From assembly GCA_030538235.1 (NCBI GenBank), contig JAUNUJ010000006.1, forward strand, positions 81,699 through 145,698: a stretch of 64,000 nt of DNA, read 5' to 3'. A program made the position numbers and the translations under genes. Under the pieces are notes generated by a model, which had not been told where the DNA came from, did no database searches, and saw nothing but the letters and a program-made list of their open reading frames with translations. Positions 8,298 to 19,675 of this stretch are shown one piece after another. How positions within the stretch are numbered: the first letter of the stretch is position 1; each line of letters opens with the position of its first letter. This DNA comes from Alcaligenaceae bacterium (lineage in GTDB: Bacteria; Pseudomonadota; Gammaproteobacteria; Burkholderiales; Burkholderiaceae_B).

Positions 8298-9827
8298 ATG
8301 AAAAAATATCTGCTTGCCATTGAAAGTGCTGCTTCTGAGTCCAGTGTGGCCATTTTAGAAATCAAAACTCTTGTCGACGATGAGGGTGGAACGAGCTATG
8401 AGAGGGGTCAGCACTGGTTGGCCTTTAATCGTTCAGGTACCTTAGATCATGCTGAGCAGTTGTTACCGATGGTCGACAGTTTATTGGCAGAGGCCGCTAT
8501 CGCAAAAAGTGAATTGGTGGCGGTGGCTTTCAGTCAGGGTCCTGGTGCGTTTACCGGTCTGCGAATTGCTTGTGGTTTGGCCCAAGGTATTGCTTTAGGT
8601 TTAAATTTACCGCTCATAGCGATTGATTCTTTGCGTGCAACTGCACAATTGGCGCTGGATTATTTAGTTGAAAGCAATCAATTAAGAATCCTAAGCAAAG
8701 AGCCCGAAGACAAGAAAAAAAGAGCCGGCGTAGATTATATTGTTACACTTTTAGATGCGCGTATGGGCGAAGCTTATATGGCCATTTATAAACCGCGCCT
8801 ATCGAACACTAGTCCTGAGGGCGATGGTTTATATTCCGAGGTTGAGCTGAAAGTAGTGCAAAAGCCCAGTCTTATTAATATCAAGGATATCTTGTTGTGG
8901 TTAGACGATCAGCGTTTATACGATGATAAGCGTCTATTTTTCTGTGGTAATGCGCTTGAAGTGTATGCTGACGATTTGGCTGCGAGTTTTGACGCTAAGG
9001 AATTCGACTTCACAGTGCTGCCTGATCAAATTACTGAGTGGGCCGGTGCCGATGTTTTAGCACGTCAGGCCTTTGCAAAATGGCAACGTGGTGAGCTTAT
9101 CGAGCCCCATCTTGCGGCACCCATTTATCTACGCGAAAAAGTCGCTTTTACTGAAAAAGAACGAGCTGCCGGCTTAAGTGGTAATCCATCGGCAGCGATG
9201 CCGGTGGTTAGTGGCGCGGTACTTTCCGAGCAACAGCAACAGCCATCAGAAGAGTCAGTTCACTCATTTCAAATCGCTCAGGAAGGGTATGTCTTAAGAC
9301 CAATGCAGGAAGCTGATATAGCAGGCGCATTAATTATCGAGCAAACGGTGCAAGACTATCCTTGGACCCGCGGTAATTTCAAGGATAGCCTACGCTCTTC
9401 TTATCCATCATGGGTTATTGAGCATCAAATTGCTGCTGCTGACCGGAGTGATACGGAAAGTGAAAATCGTATTGTGGGTTTTGCTATTCAGATGTTAGCG
9501 CCGGATGTTGCGCATGTCTTATTGATTGCTGTTGAACCCTCCATGCAGAGTGAGGGTTTGGGTACCTTATTATTAAAGACTTTAGAGAAGAATGCCCTAG
9601 CTCACGGTTTGGATAAGCAAATTCTTGAGGTTCGTCGTTCTAATGATCAAGCGCAACGCTTTTATTTAAGACATCGCTACGCCGTAATTGGCAAGCGCAA
9701 GGGCTATTATCGCGAAGTCGGTGGGGCTAGCGAAGATGCGATTGTACTGGAAAAGCAGTTGAGCGCTGAGGATGCGGTTTTTGAGTTTGTCGCGCGTGCA
9801 GTCAACAAAGATGAGGCAAAGTCATGA
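8298..9827 (+). CDS. tsaB: Fusion of tRNA t6A modification subunit TsaB and N-acetyltransferase RimI
   Basis: A two-domain cytosolic protein of 509 residues. Residues 1-290 are TsaB (LLAIESAASESSVAIL at the start, FSQGPGAFTGLRIACGLAQG, DARMGEAY), the TsaD-binding subunit for the t6A37 modification of ANN-decoding tRNAs. A Q/S-rich linker follows. From about residue 331 there is a GNAT domain with the acetyl-CoA loop QSEGLG and the RimI signature EVRRSNDQAQRFYLRHRY, which in E. coli acetylates ribosomal protein S18. I use ATG 8298 because TsaB normally begins at this point; the in-frame ATG at 8226 would add 24 basic residues unlike the family. The stop overlaps the next gene by 4 bases (ATGA). 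tsaB and rimI are separate in E. coli. Confidence 0.93.
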   Translation: MKKYLLAIESAASESSVAILEIKTLVDDEGGTSYERGQHWLAFNRSGTLDHAEQLLPMVDSLLAEAAIAKSELVAVAFSQGPGAFTGLRIACGLAQGIALGLNLPLIAIDSLRATAQLALDYLVESNQLRILSKEPEDKKKRAGVDYIVTLLDARMGEAYMAIYKPRLSNTSPEGDGLYSEVELKVVQKPSLINIKDILLWLDDQRLYDDKRLFFCGNALEVYADDLAASFDAKEFDFTVLPDQITEWAGADVLARQAFAKWQRGELIEPHLAAPIYLREKVAFTEKERAAGLSGNPSAAMPVVSGAVLSEQQQQPSEESVHSFQIAQEGYVLRPMQEADIAGALIIEQTVQDYPWTRGNFKDSLRSSYPSWVIEHQIAAADRSDTESENRIVGFAIQMLAPDVAHVLLIAVEPSMQSEGLGTLLLKTLEKNALAHGLDKQILEVRRSNDQAQRFYLRHRYAVIGKRKGYYREVGGASEDAIVLEKQLSAEDAVFEFVARAVNKDEAKS

Positions 9828-10906
9828 GCTCTGATATAAGCCCTCAAACACCTTATGTGGATAGCTTAAATCCGCTGCAGCGACAAATATTGACTGAGCT
9901 GGGCATTGATTTTTTGTGGGGTAAAAGCTTAGCCTCAAATCTACAGCAAGTGTTGACTCAGTCGGCTGAAGCAGAGCGCGTTGATACGGCATCGTCTACA
10001 GTCGATACTCAAACACAAGCAACTCAGCAGGTGGCAGCAACATCAACTCGTGAGCAAGAGGTAATCCGTTCTACTGTAGCTTCTTCTGAAGCAGCACAAG
10101 CGCATGCCCAAGAAGCCCTCAAGATGTTAAATAGAGCCAGACATAGGATATTACCAGCGACTCACCAACAACTACCTGAATTGTTATCCTCGTCGGAACT
10201 AATAGCTTCTGCGACCCCTGCGGATTCTATACAAACCGCTTCATCTCAGCAGCAAGCATCGCCTAGAGCGGATCAGTCTGAGGTAGTTCAAATTAAAGCA
10301 ATATCAAGTTCTCAGGGCTCCCAAAGATTTAGTGAGCTCTCTTGGCAGGAGTTGAAAGTCTATGCGGAGAGCTGTCAAGCGTGTGAGTTAGCGCAGCAGC
10401 GTCAGCATGTGGTTTTCGCTAACCGCGAGCAAGAGCAGCCATGTGATTGGTTATTTATCGAACAGATGCCAAGCGAAGCTGATGATAGTCGCGGTCAAGC
10501 CATGTCTGCGGAGGCAGGGGCATTATTTGAACAAATGCTGTTAGCTTTGGACTTAAAAGCTGTGGATGTTGCGGTTTTACCATTATTGAAGTGCCGACCG
10601 AACTATCCGGATTATGTGGATGAAGGGTGGTTTTCTGCTTGCTCGCCAATTTTGCTAGAGCAGATTAAACGCCTCAAGCCTAAGTGTATTGTCGCTTTTG
10701 GTGATGCCGCAGCGTCACTTCTGCAAGAAAATAAAGGCTTATTGGCACTCAGAAGACAAGCACTTTTCTTTGAACACCCGCAAATCGGGAGCATTCCGGT
10801 AATAGCTACTTTTTCTCCGCATTATTTATTAGTCAATAGCTCGGAGAAAGCACAAACTTGGCAAGACTTAAAGCGCGCCCGACAGATTGTTCGCGAACAC
10901 GCTTAA
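9824..10906 (+). CDS. Uracil-DNA glycosylase-like Fe-S protein with degenerate active site
   Basis: 360 residues. Residues 1-40 include LNPLQRQILTELGIDFLW. Residues 40-165 are Q/S/A-rich and probably disordered. From about 170 on there is a family 4/5 UDG-like fold. The four Fe-S cysteines are kept: C184 and C187 (CQAC), C257 (LKCRPN) and C273 (FSACSP). The catalytic loop usually written GEAPG is IEQMPSEAD here, and the HPS motif is FSPHYLL, so glycosylase activity is doubtful. The gene overlaps tsaB-rimI by 4 bases and converges on lplT with only 10 bases between. The N-terminus and the position next to rimI recall E. coli HolD (replisome psi subunit). Either a diverged UDG or a psi-like protein is possible; I do not assign a function. 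Confidence 0.8.
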   Translation: MSSDISPQTPYVDSLNPLQRQILTELGIDFLWGKSLASNLQQVLTQSAEAERVDTASSTVDTQTQATQQVAATSTREQEVIRSTVASSEAAQAHAQEALKMLNRARHRILPATHQQLPELLSSSELIASATPADSIQTASSQQQASPRADQSEVVQIKAISSSQGSQRFSELSWQELKVYAESCQACELAQQRQHVVFANREQEQPCDWLFIEQMPSEADDSRGQAMSAEAGALFEQMLLALDLKAVDVAVLPLLKCRPNYPDYVDEGWFSACSPILLEQIKRLKPKCIVAFGDAAASLLQENKGLLALRRQALFFEHPQIGSIPVIATFSPHYLLVNSSEKAQTWQDLKRARQIVREHA

Positions 10907-10916
10907 GTGATATAGA

Positions 10917-12230
10917 TTAACTGATAATATGCTGTTGCTGACCTTGGGCAGTGGAGCCGATCTCTGAAAAGACTTGCGGATAAACGCGTTCATTGTGACG
11001 TGCTAGTAACATAACAAGCGCCATCATAACCACCACGATTGCTCCGAAAATATAAATAATGGTGTAAATGGAATAGTCCAGATGTACCATAATCGCGTAG
11101 ACACCCACCATTAGTAAAATATTTAATTGCTCGTTGAAATTTTGTACTGCAATAGAGTGTCCTGCTGATAACAGTACATGGCCACGATGCTGCAGTAGCG
11201 CATTGAGCGGTACCACAAAATAACCGGATAAAGCACCTACCCAAATTAGTAGGGCAACGACTTGCCAGCCGGGTTTAACAAAATTCATTAATAGAATACT
11301 TAAACCCATAAGAACACCGACCGGGAGTACGGTGAGTGTTTTTTCTAGTGGTACTCGGGCAGCAGCAGCTGCTCCTATGATGGTGCCGACAGCCGCGACC
11401 CCCATCAGCATGGCTGAACCCTCGAGAGTAAAACCCAAGTGCTCCTCGCCCCATTTTAAGACTACGAGCTGAAGGGTTGCACCGGCGCCCCAGAACAGGG
11501 TTGTTACGGCTAAAGAAATTTGCCCGACCGGGTCCTTCCAGAGAATTCGGACATAGCCGGCAAACACGCTAATCATGCGAATTGGATTGCGTTCTTGACG
11601 CGGATATTTAAACCGAGTGTCCGGAATCATCAAGTTGCAAAGTGCGGCAAGTAAGTAGATAAAACCGACCACCACAATCGCCGCCTCCGCCGGGGAAGCA
11701 GCAAAAAAGTCAATAATCTTGATCTCAATTAACGCCTGAGAAACTGATTCACGGGTTAGAATCCCGCCCAACATCACCCCGACGATAATTGAGACCACGG
11801 TGGTACCCTCAATCCAACTATTGCCCTTGACCAGATCTTTGGGTGGCAGTAATTCAGTCACAATGCCGTATTTGGCTGGTGAATAGGTGGCAGCGCCAAT
11901 GCCGACAACACCGTAAGCTAGACAAACGGCGTAAGCATTAGTTATATTGCTGTAACCTAGCAGCGGGAAAGCAAACATCAGTAAACAGCCGAGAATTTTG
12001 ATGGAGTTGGTGATAAACATCACCCGACCTTTGGGGATAGAGTCAGCAAAGGCGCCGACAAAGGCTGCTAAAATAACGTAGGCAAAAGCAAAGAACCACT
12101 TCATGACGGGTGTTAACCAATCAGGTCCTTGAAGCTCCATGATTAGAGCAATAGCGACAATAAACAAGGCATTATCAGCTAGAGATGAGAAGGTCTGCGC
12201 GAGCATGACCGTATAAAAACCTCTCTTCAA
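10917..12230 (-). CDS. lplT: Lysophospholipid transporter LplT (MFS)
   Basis: A 437-residue major facilitator protein with about 12 hydrophobic segments. LplT flips lyso-phosphatidylethanolamine across the inner membrane for re-acylation. The family features FYTVMLAQTFSSLADNALFIVA, GAFADSIPKGRVMF and YGVVGIGAATYSPAKYGIVTELLP are clear. Translation starts at ATG 12230. In E. coli lplT precedes aas; here no acyltransferase is fused or adjacent. It converges with the UDG-like gene, and no intrinsic terminator is visible in the 10-base gap, so the two transcripts probably overlap. It is divergent from smc. Confidence 0.9.
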   Translation of the reverse strand: MKRGFYTVMLAQTFSSLADNALFIVAIALIMELQGPDWLTPVMKWFFAFAYVILAAFVGAFADSIPKGRVMFITNSIKILGCLLMFAFPLLGYSNITNAYAVCLAYGVVGIGAATYSPAKYGIVTELLPPKDLVKGNSWIEGTTVVSIIVGVMLGGILTRESVSQALIEIKIIDFFAASPAEAAIVVVGFIYLLAALCNLMIPDTRFKYPRQERNPIRMISVFAGYVRILWKDPVGQISLAVTTLFWGAGATLQLVVLKWGEEHLGFTLEGSAMLMGVAAVGTIIGAAAAARVPLEKTLTVLPVGVLMGLSILLMNFVKPGWQVVALLIWVGALSGYFVVPLNALLQHRGHVLLSAGHSIAVQNFNEQLNILLMVGVYAIMVHLDYSIYTIIYIFGAIVVVMMALVMLLARHNERVYPQVFSEIGSTAQGQQQHIIS

Positions 12231-12477
12231 CTCAACCCCACCTGATAATGTTGTTTAAAGGAATGATAAGAACTAGACAAGATGCTCTACTTAAAATTCT
12301 TAAAACGGTTACTGTAACATAGCTATAAAACTTAGTTTTATATCAATGCAAAAATTCAGGATAAAGTCAGTCTATTATCCCTGTGCTGCGCTAAAATACC
12401 TTTCGAACAAAAATCGGCGGCCGATCTTTGTCGATTCTAGTTATCTTAAACAAGTTTAATTGCGGAATTTTTAAAGC

Positions 12478-15400
12478 GTGCGTCTTACTCAAATTAAATT
12501 AGCCGGTTTTAAGTCATTTGTCGAGCCGACTACCATTCCGGTGCCTAGTCAGCTGGTTGGAATTGTTGGCCCCAATGGCTGTGGTAAATCTAATATCATT
12601 GATGCCGTGCGTTGGGTCTTGGGTGAAACCAGAGCTTCCGAGCTACGTGGCGAATCGATGCAAGACGTCATTTTTAACGGTTCCGATCAGCGTCGTCCAG
12701 CAGGTCGTGCCTCTGTCGAGTTGGTTTTTGATAATAGCGAAGGCCGTGCGGTCGGGCAGTGGAGTGTCTATGCCGAGATTTCAGTTCGTCGCATTTTGAC
12801 CCGGGACGGCAGCAGTAGCTACTATATTAATAATCAACAGGTTCGTCGACGCGATATTCACGATGTGTTCTTGGGTACCGGTCTAGGAGCTAGAGGCTAT
12901 GCCATTATCGGCCAGGGTATGATTAATCGTCTGATTGAGGCGAAACCCGAGGAGTTACGTACCTATCTCGAAGAGGCGGCAGGGGTGTCGCGCTACAAAG
13001 AGCGTCGCCGTGAAACTGAAAATCGTCTTGCCGATACGCGCGAGAATTTAATTCGAGTCGAGGATATTCTCAGTGAGTTGAGTAATCAGCTAAGACGCTT
13101 AGAGTCGCAAGCTGAAGTTGCCACTCGCTATCGTCAGTTTCAAGCAGAGGGTGAGCAGAAGCAATATGCCTTTTGGTATTTAAAAGAGCAAAGTGCAACA
13201 AAAGAGCAAGCCGCCAAATATGCCCAACGAGAAAAGGCCCAGAGTGATCTTGACGAAACCCTAGCTTCTTTTCGACAAATAGAAAAAGAGTTGGAGTATC
13301 GTCGACAGGCACATTATCAGGCCGGCGATGCCTTACATAAGGCTCAGAGTGCCTTATACGAAAGCAATACCCAAGTAGCCAGTTTGGAGGCTGAAATTCG
13401 TCACGTCGCTGATTCTCGCCAACGTTTACAGAGCAATAAAAGCCGTTTACAGCTCCAGGTCGAAGAGTGGCAGTCGCAATTTGAGCATTGTGCGGGCCAA
13501 TTGCAAGAAGTGGATAGGCAATTAGAAGAAGCAGCAGCTCGCTATGAGGAAAGTCACGCGCGCCTGGAACAAATCCAGATGCATTTACCTGATATTGAAG
13601 AAAAAGTTGCCCAATACGATAGAGATAAAGAGCAGTTGCGAGCTGAACTATCTCGTTTAGAGCAAAAGCAAGCCTTGGCTCAACAACAAAAAAGTGATAC
13701 CGAACGTCAGTTAGCTCAATTAAGTAACCGTCGTGAACGTTTACAGCAAGAACAAGCAGCGATGACCTTGCCGGAACAGAGTAAATTAGAGACATTACGC
13801 GCTGAGCGTGATAATTCAGCACAACAGCTGGAAGAAGCACAGGCACAATTAGTCGAAATAGAAGAGCGTTTACCTGCGTATGATGAGCTTAGACGTCAAG
13901 CCGGTCAAGAGCTGCAGCAAGCACAACAAGTTCTTTCGCGTCTTGAAGCTCGGCTAGATGCACTGCAACGATTGCAAGCCGATGTGATGCAAAATAATGA
14001 GCTTGAACCCTGGCTTAAAAAGCATGAGCTTGCCGGGATGGCACGTTTATGGCAAAAAATTCAAATCGAAGCCGGTTGGGATGTAGCCTTGGAGTCGGTG
14101 CTCAGGGAGCGTTTAAGTGCGTTGGAAGTGCCCTCACTAGACGTCGTCGGTTTAATAGCAGCGGATAATCCGCCGTCTCGTCTGATGCTGTATCAGAAGC
14201 CCGGCGCCTTAGCCACGCCTCAGCAAAGTCATGGACTAAAGCCATTAATTAGTTTAGTGCGTTGTTCTGATCCTGATTTGAAGGGCATGTTGGCTCATTG
14301 GCTGCAAAACATCTACGTACTTGAGGGTATTGACGAGGCATTATCTAAGCGCGCACAATTGCCCGCAGGTTCTCGTTTTGTGGTTAAGCAGGGGCATTTA
14401 GTCGATACCTTTGGACTTTATTTTTATGCTGCTGATAGCGAACAGGCCGGGATGTTGGCAAGACAGCAGGAAATTGAAAATTTACAAAGAGAAATTAAAG
14501 CCGAAGGTTTGATTGCCGAACAACTTAATATGGCCTCGCAGCAGGCTGAAAGACAATGGCAGAGCGGTAATCAGGCGCTCGTTCCAGCTCGTCAACGCGT
14601 GTCGGAAATGACCCGCTTTTTACACGAACATCAATTAGCTCATAGTCAATTGGCGCAACAAATTGAGCAGGCCGATCAATTACAAAAGCGTTTCAGTGCA
14701 GATCTTGAGGAACTCGATTTGCAGCATGAGGAATACGCAGCCAGGATCGAGGAGTTTGTCATTGAGTTGGAGTCCAATCAGGAACTATTAGAGCAAAAAC
14801 GTGAAACATACGCTGAGTTAAATCTGCAGTCTGAAGCTAGCGTGACTGAAATGCGAGAAATTCGTCAACGATCACAAGATATCGAGCGAACCACGCGAGA
14901 TATTGAATACGAGCAGCGAAGTCTCAAAGCAAGGGCTGAGGAATTAAAACGTAATCAGGATTTATCAAAGCAGCAGGGCGAGCAGGCGAAATCGGAGTTG
15001 GAAACACTCGAAGGCGAGCTCTTTGTGATTGATGAGCAAAGCACCCAAGCGGCTTTGCAAGAATTGCTTGAAGTTCGCAAGGACAAGGAAGAGACCCTAG
15101 CGGCTAAACGTCTGGAATTGGAAGGCGTTGAACAGCGTCTACGTGAACAAGATGAAAAGCGTATGCAGTTGGAAATGTCGATTGAGCCACGTCGACAAGA
15201 AATTACCCAATTGCAATTGGATGAGCAGGCAGCCCGATTAGTCGCGGCGCAGTTTTCTGAGCAACTCGATCATCATGAGGTGGACCGAGCAACGGTGCAG
15301 CGTTTCATTGAGGAAGCACCTGAGGTAGCTAAAATTAATGGTGTTGATGCGCAGGCGGAGTGGTTGCAGGCCGAGGCGCAGCGTATTATGCGGGCGATTG

Positions 15401-16023
15401 AGCGTTTAGGTTCAGTCAACTTGGCAGCACTTGAAGAGTTGGAACAAGCACAACAACGCAAGACCTTTTTGGATGCTCAGCAGGCTGACTTGCAGGAAGC
15501 TATCGATACACTGGAAGAAGCCATTCGAAATATTGATCGGGAAACGCGTCAGTTGTTGCAGCAAACCTTTGAGTTGGTTAATGGTCATTTTGGTGAGTTG
15601 TTCCCGCGTTTGTTCGGTGGCGGACAGGCTAAACTGGTGATGACCGGTGAAGAGATTCTAGATGCCGGTGTGCAGGTGATGGCGCAACCACCCGGTAAGC
15701 GTAATAGTACAATTCACTTACTATCAGGGGGTGAAAAAGCACTGACCGCAACTGCTCTGGTGTTTGCTCTATTTAAACTCAATCCGGCGCCATTCTGTTT
15801 ATTAGATGAGGTGGATGCGCCGTTAGATGATGCCAATACGGAACGCTATGCGAATCTAGTCAGTTCGATGAGTGAACAGACCCAATTCTTATTTATTTCT
15901 CATAACAAAATCGCCATGCAGATGGCAAAGCAGCTGATTGGGGTTACTATGCAAGAACAGGGTGTATCACGTATTGTTGCGGTGGATCTTGATGCCGCTG
16001 TACAGATGATGGGTGCTGACTAA
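12478..16023 (+). CDS. smc: Chromosome segregation ATPase SMC
   Basis: SMC forms the ring-shaped condensin ATPase with ScpA/ScpB. The 1181-residue length is normal. The N-terminal head has Walker A GPNGCGKSNI at 31-40 and RAGLGARGYAIIGQG-like sequence near 135-150. Two long Q/E-rich coiled coils flank a hinge of roughly residues 505-660. The C-terminal head has the signature LLSGGEKALTATAL and Walker B FCLLDEVDAPLDDAN. I take the GTG at 12478 because the family starts MRLxxIKLAGFKSFV; the upstream Shine-Dalgarno is weak (GGA about 12 nt away). No scpA/scpB lie nearby. zipA and ligA follow, the usual Burkholderiales order. Confidence 0.97.
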   Translation: MRLTQIKLAGFKSFVEPTTIPVPSQLVGIVGPNGCGKSNIIDAVRWVLGETRASELRGESMQDVIFNGSDQRRPAGRASVELVFDNSEGRAVGQWSVYAEISVRRILTRDGSSSYYINNQQVRRRDIHDVFLGTGLGARGYAIIGQGMINRLIEAKPEELRTYLEEAAGVSRYKERRRETENRLADTRENLIRVEDILSELSNQLRRLESQAEVATRYRQFQAEGEQKQYAFWYLKEQSATKEQAAKYAQREKAQSDLDETLASFRQIEKELEYRRQAHYQAGDALHKAQSALYESNTQVASLEAEIRHVADSRQRLQSNKSRLQLQVEEWQSQFEHCAGQLQEVDRQLEEAAARYEESHARLEQIQMHLPDIEEKVAQYDRDKEQLRAELSRLEQKQALAQQQKSDTERQLAQLSNRRERLQQEQAAMTLPEQSKLETLRAERDNSAQQLEEAQAQLVEIEERLPAYDELRRQAGQELQQAQQVLSRLEARLDALQRLQADVMQNNELEPWLKKHELAGMARLWQKIQIEAGWDVALESVLRERLSALEVPSLDVVGLIAADNPPSRLMLYQKPGALATPQQSHGLKPLISLVRCSDPDLKGMLAHWLQNIYVLEGIDEALSKRAQLPAGSRFVVKQGHLVDTFGLYFYAADSEQAGMLARQQEIENLQREIKAEGLIAEQLNMASQQAERQWQSGNQALVPARQRVSEMTRFLHEHQLAHSQLAQQIEQADQLQKRFSADLEELDLQHEEYAARIEEFVIELESNQELLEQKRETYAELNLQSEASVTEMREIRQRSQDIERTTRDIEYEQRSLKARAEELKRNQDLSKQQGEQAKSELETLEGELFVIDEQSTQAALQELLEVRKDKEETLAAKRLELEGVEQRLREQDEKRMQLEMSIEPRRQEITQLQLDEQAARLVAAQFSEQLDHHEVDRATVQRFIEEAPEVAKINGVDAQAEWLQAEAQRIMRAIERLGSVNLAALEELEQAQQRKTFLDAQQADLQEAIDTLEEAIRNIDRETRQLLQQTFELVNGHFGELFPRLFGGGQAKLVMTGEEILDAGVQVMAQPPGKRNSTIHLLSGGEKALTATALVFALFKLNPAPFCLLDEVDAPLDDANTERYANLVSSMSEQTQFLFISHNKIAMQMAKQLIGVTMQEQGVSRIVAVDLDAAVQMMGAD

Positions 16024-16137
16024 TCCTTGCTTTGATGCAATAGCTTACACATAGGTAGGCTAAAATAAGGCAAAATATACAATTACACTTTTTATTACTC
16101 ACGCGCTGATAACGATAGGAATTTTTAAGGTTGACGC

Positions 16138-17382
16138 ATGAATAGTTTGCAAATTACGCTGATTGTCATTGGCCTCGTCATTATTGGCTTGGTTCTGCTT
16201 TATAACTGGTGGCAGGATCAACAGGCGCAAAAGCGTTTGAATCGCCATTTCAATCAAAGTGACTCCGATCCTTTACTTGATGGTCAAGAAAATAGGCCAA
16301 ATCCTTCCGTGCCGTTACAGTCAACCCCTCGCGCTTTCAATAGAGATTCTGATGGGCCGAGCTTGGGCGATACGCATCTAGATGATGATTTTGGTCCTGC
16401 CGTCTCATTAGGTCCGACCTTAGATGAGATCTCTGATGATTATCAAGGCTCAGCTCAGCATACTGTTACTATGGGCGCACAAACTGATTATGTTGACGGC
16501 GTCGCTGCTCAAAATGCGCCAGCAACGCCTGTAGCGACAGCTAAACCAGCGCGGGAGGTGAGTGCATTAGCCAGTGATGAGCCGGGTCCGGACCCAATGA
16601 CTGAAGCTGTGGTTGATTTGCGTTTTGACCAGCCTGTTAGGGGGCGTTCTATTATTGAACAAGTGATGCGTTTCCCTGCGGCTGATGATAAGCCGATCCG
16701 CTATTTTGCTGAAACTGAGGACGGTGCTTACCATGCGGTGATTCGTCCTGATGTGATGTATGTGGCATTACAAATTGCTGTTCTTATGTCCAACCGTTCT
16801 GGTCCACTGCAGGATGTACATTGGTCTGCAGCGATGATGATAGCTGACGAGATGGTGCAACAATTTGATGCAGATTTGGAAGCGCCTGCTTTTAAAGAAT
16901 TAGAAGATCATGCCTTGGATTTAGATGATTTATGTGCGTCATTAGATGCCCAGGTCGGACTAAGCTTATTACTCGAAGGGCCGCAGCCGATCAAGTCGGT
17001 TGCAGAAATTGCCCGTAAGCGTGGCTTTGTTGACTATCGTCAGACCTTGGCTTGGTTAAATAATCAGGGTCAGGTGTGTTTTTACATGTTATTTGATGGC
17101 TTAGCACTTAATCAGGTGGAGTCGGCTAGTGTTGAACGTATTGAGCTGTTATTGGACGTGCCTAATAGCCCGGCTGATCAGCATGCTTTCGGTAAGATGG
17201 TGGGTGCTGCGAGGGACTTAGCCGGTTTATTGCGTGCAAGCATCGTCGATGATCAAAATCAGCCACTTGAGCATGATGAATTAGTTGCTTCTGTCGATGA
17301 ACAAATTTATGAGATTTATCAAAGACTGGATCAATGCGGTTTAACAGCCGGCTCTGAGCGAGCTCGTCGCGTATTTTCATAG
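16138..17382 (+). CDS. zipA: Cell division protein ZipA
   Basis: ZipA anchors FtsZ to the inner membrane during division. Residues 4-23 form an N-terminal membrane segment, followed by a basic patch (QKRLNRHF) and a long low-complexity P/D-rich linker to about residue 165. The C-terminal globular part (about 245-395) matches the FtsZ-binding domain: VAEIARKRGFVDYRQTLAWLNNQGQVCFYMLFDG, then AFGKMVGAARDLAGLL. Similarity to E. coli ZipA is weak in the linker but the architecture and the smc-zipA-ligA order support the call. A terminator at 17428-17460 separates it from ligA. Confidence 0.87.
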   Translation: MNSLQITLIVIGLVIIGLVLLYNWWQDQQAQKRLNRHFNQSDSDPLLDGQENRPNPSVPLQSTPRAFNRDSDGPSLGDTHLDDDFGPAVSLGPTLDEISDDYQGSAQHTVTMGAQTDYVDGVAAQNAPATPVATAKPAREVSALASDEPGPDPMTEAVVDLRFDQPVRGRSIIEQVMRFPAADDKPIRYFAETEDGAYHAVIRPDVMYVALQIAVLMSNRSGPLQDVHWSAAMMIADEMVQQFDADLEAPAFKELEDHALDLDDLCASLDAQVGLSLLLEGPQPIKSVAEIARKRGFVDYRQTLAWLNNQGQVCFYMLFDGLALNQVESASVERIELLLDVPNSPADQHAFGKMVGAARDLAGLLRASIVDDQNQPLEHDELVASVDEQIYEIYQRLDQCGLTAGSERARRVFS

Positions 17383-17427
17383 GCTTTAAGCCTATATCAT
17401 AAAGCGCTATCTATTATCCTTATAATT

Positions 17428-17460
17428 AGCCGCGGTTATTTTCAGACTGCGGCTTTTTTA
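17428..17460 (+). terminator. Intrinsic terminator after zipA
   Basis: AGCCGC at 17428-17433 pairs with GCGGCT at 17449-17454, followed by TTTTTTA. It lies only 11 bases before the ligA ATG, so ligA must depend on read-through or on a promoter inside or overlapping this region. Confidence 0.75.
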
Positions 17461-17461
17461 A

Positions 17462-19555
<2,094 letters not shown>

Positions 19556-19610
19556 AAAGGCTGCGCACTGCACCACGATACCCGACCCTGAATCATAGCG
19601 AGCGTGTATT

Positions 19611-19643
19611 AAAAATGCCTCCACGGTGAGGTGGAGGCATTTT
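19611..19643. terminator. Bidirectional terminator between ligA and the PPIase gene
   Basis: AAAATGCCTCCAC at about 19612-19624 is the perfect complement of GTGGAGGCATTTT at 19631-19643, with a 6-nt loop. The A-run and T-run flanking the stem serve both converging transcripts. Confidence 0.85.
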
Positions 19644-19675
19644 AGATTTGACTGCTTATAAAATCTGCGGAGAAA

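Noticed and set aside
13070-13846. 258-codon open frame on the minus strand inside smc
   Set aside because: It lies wholly antisense to the intact coiled-coil coding part of smc, whose codon pattern produces long antisense frames. The translation has no recognisable domain.
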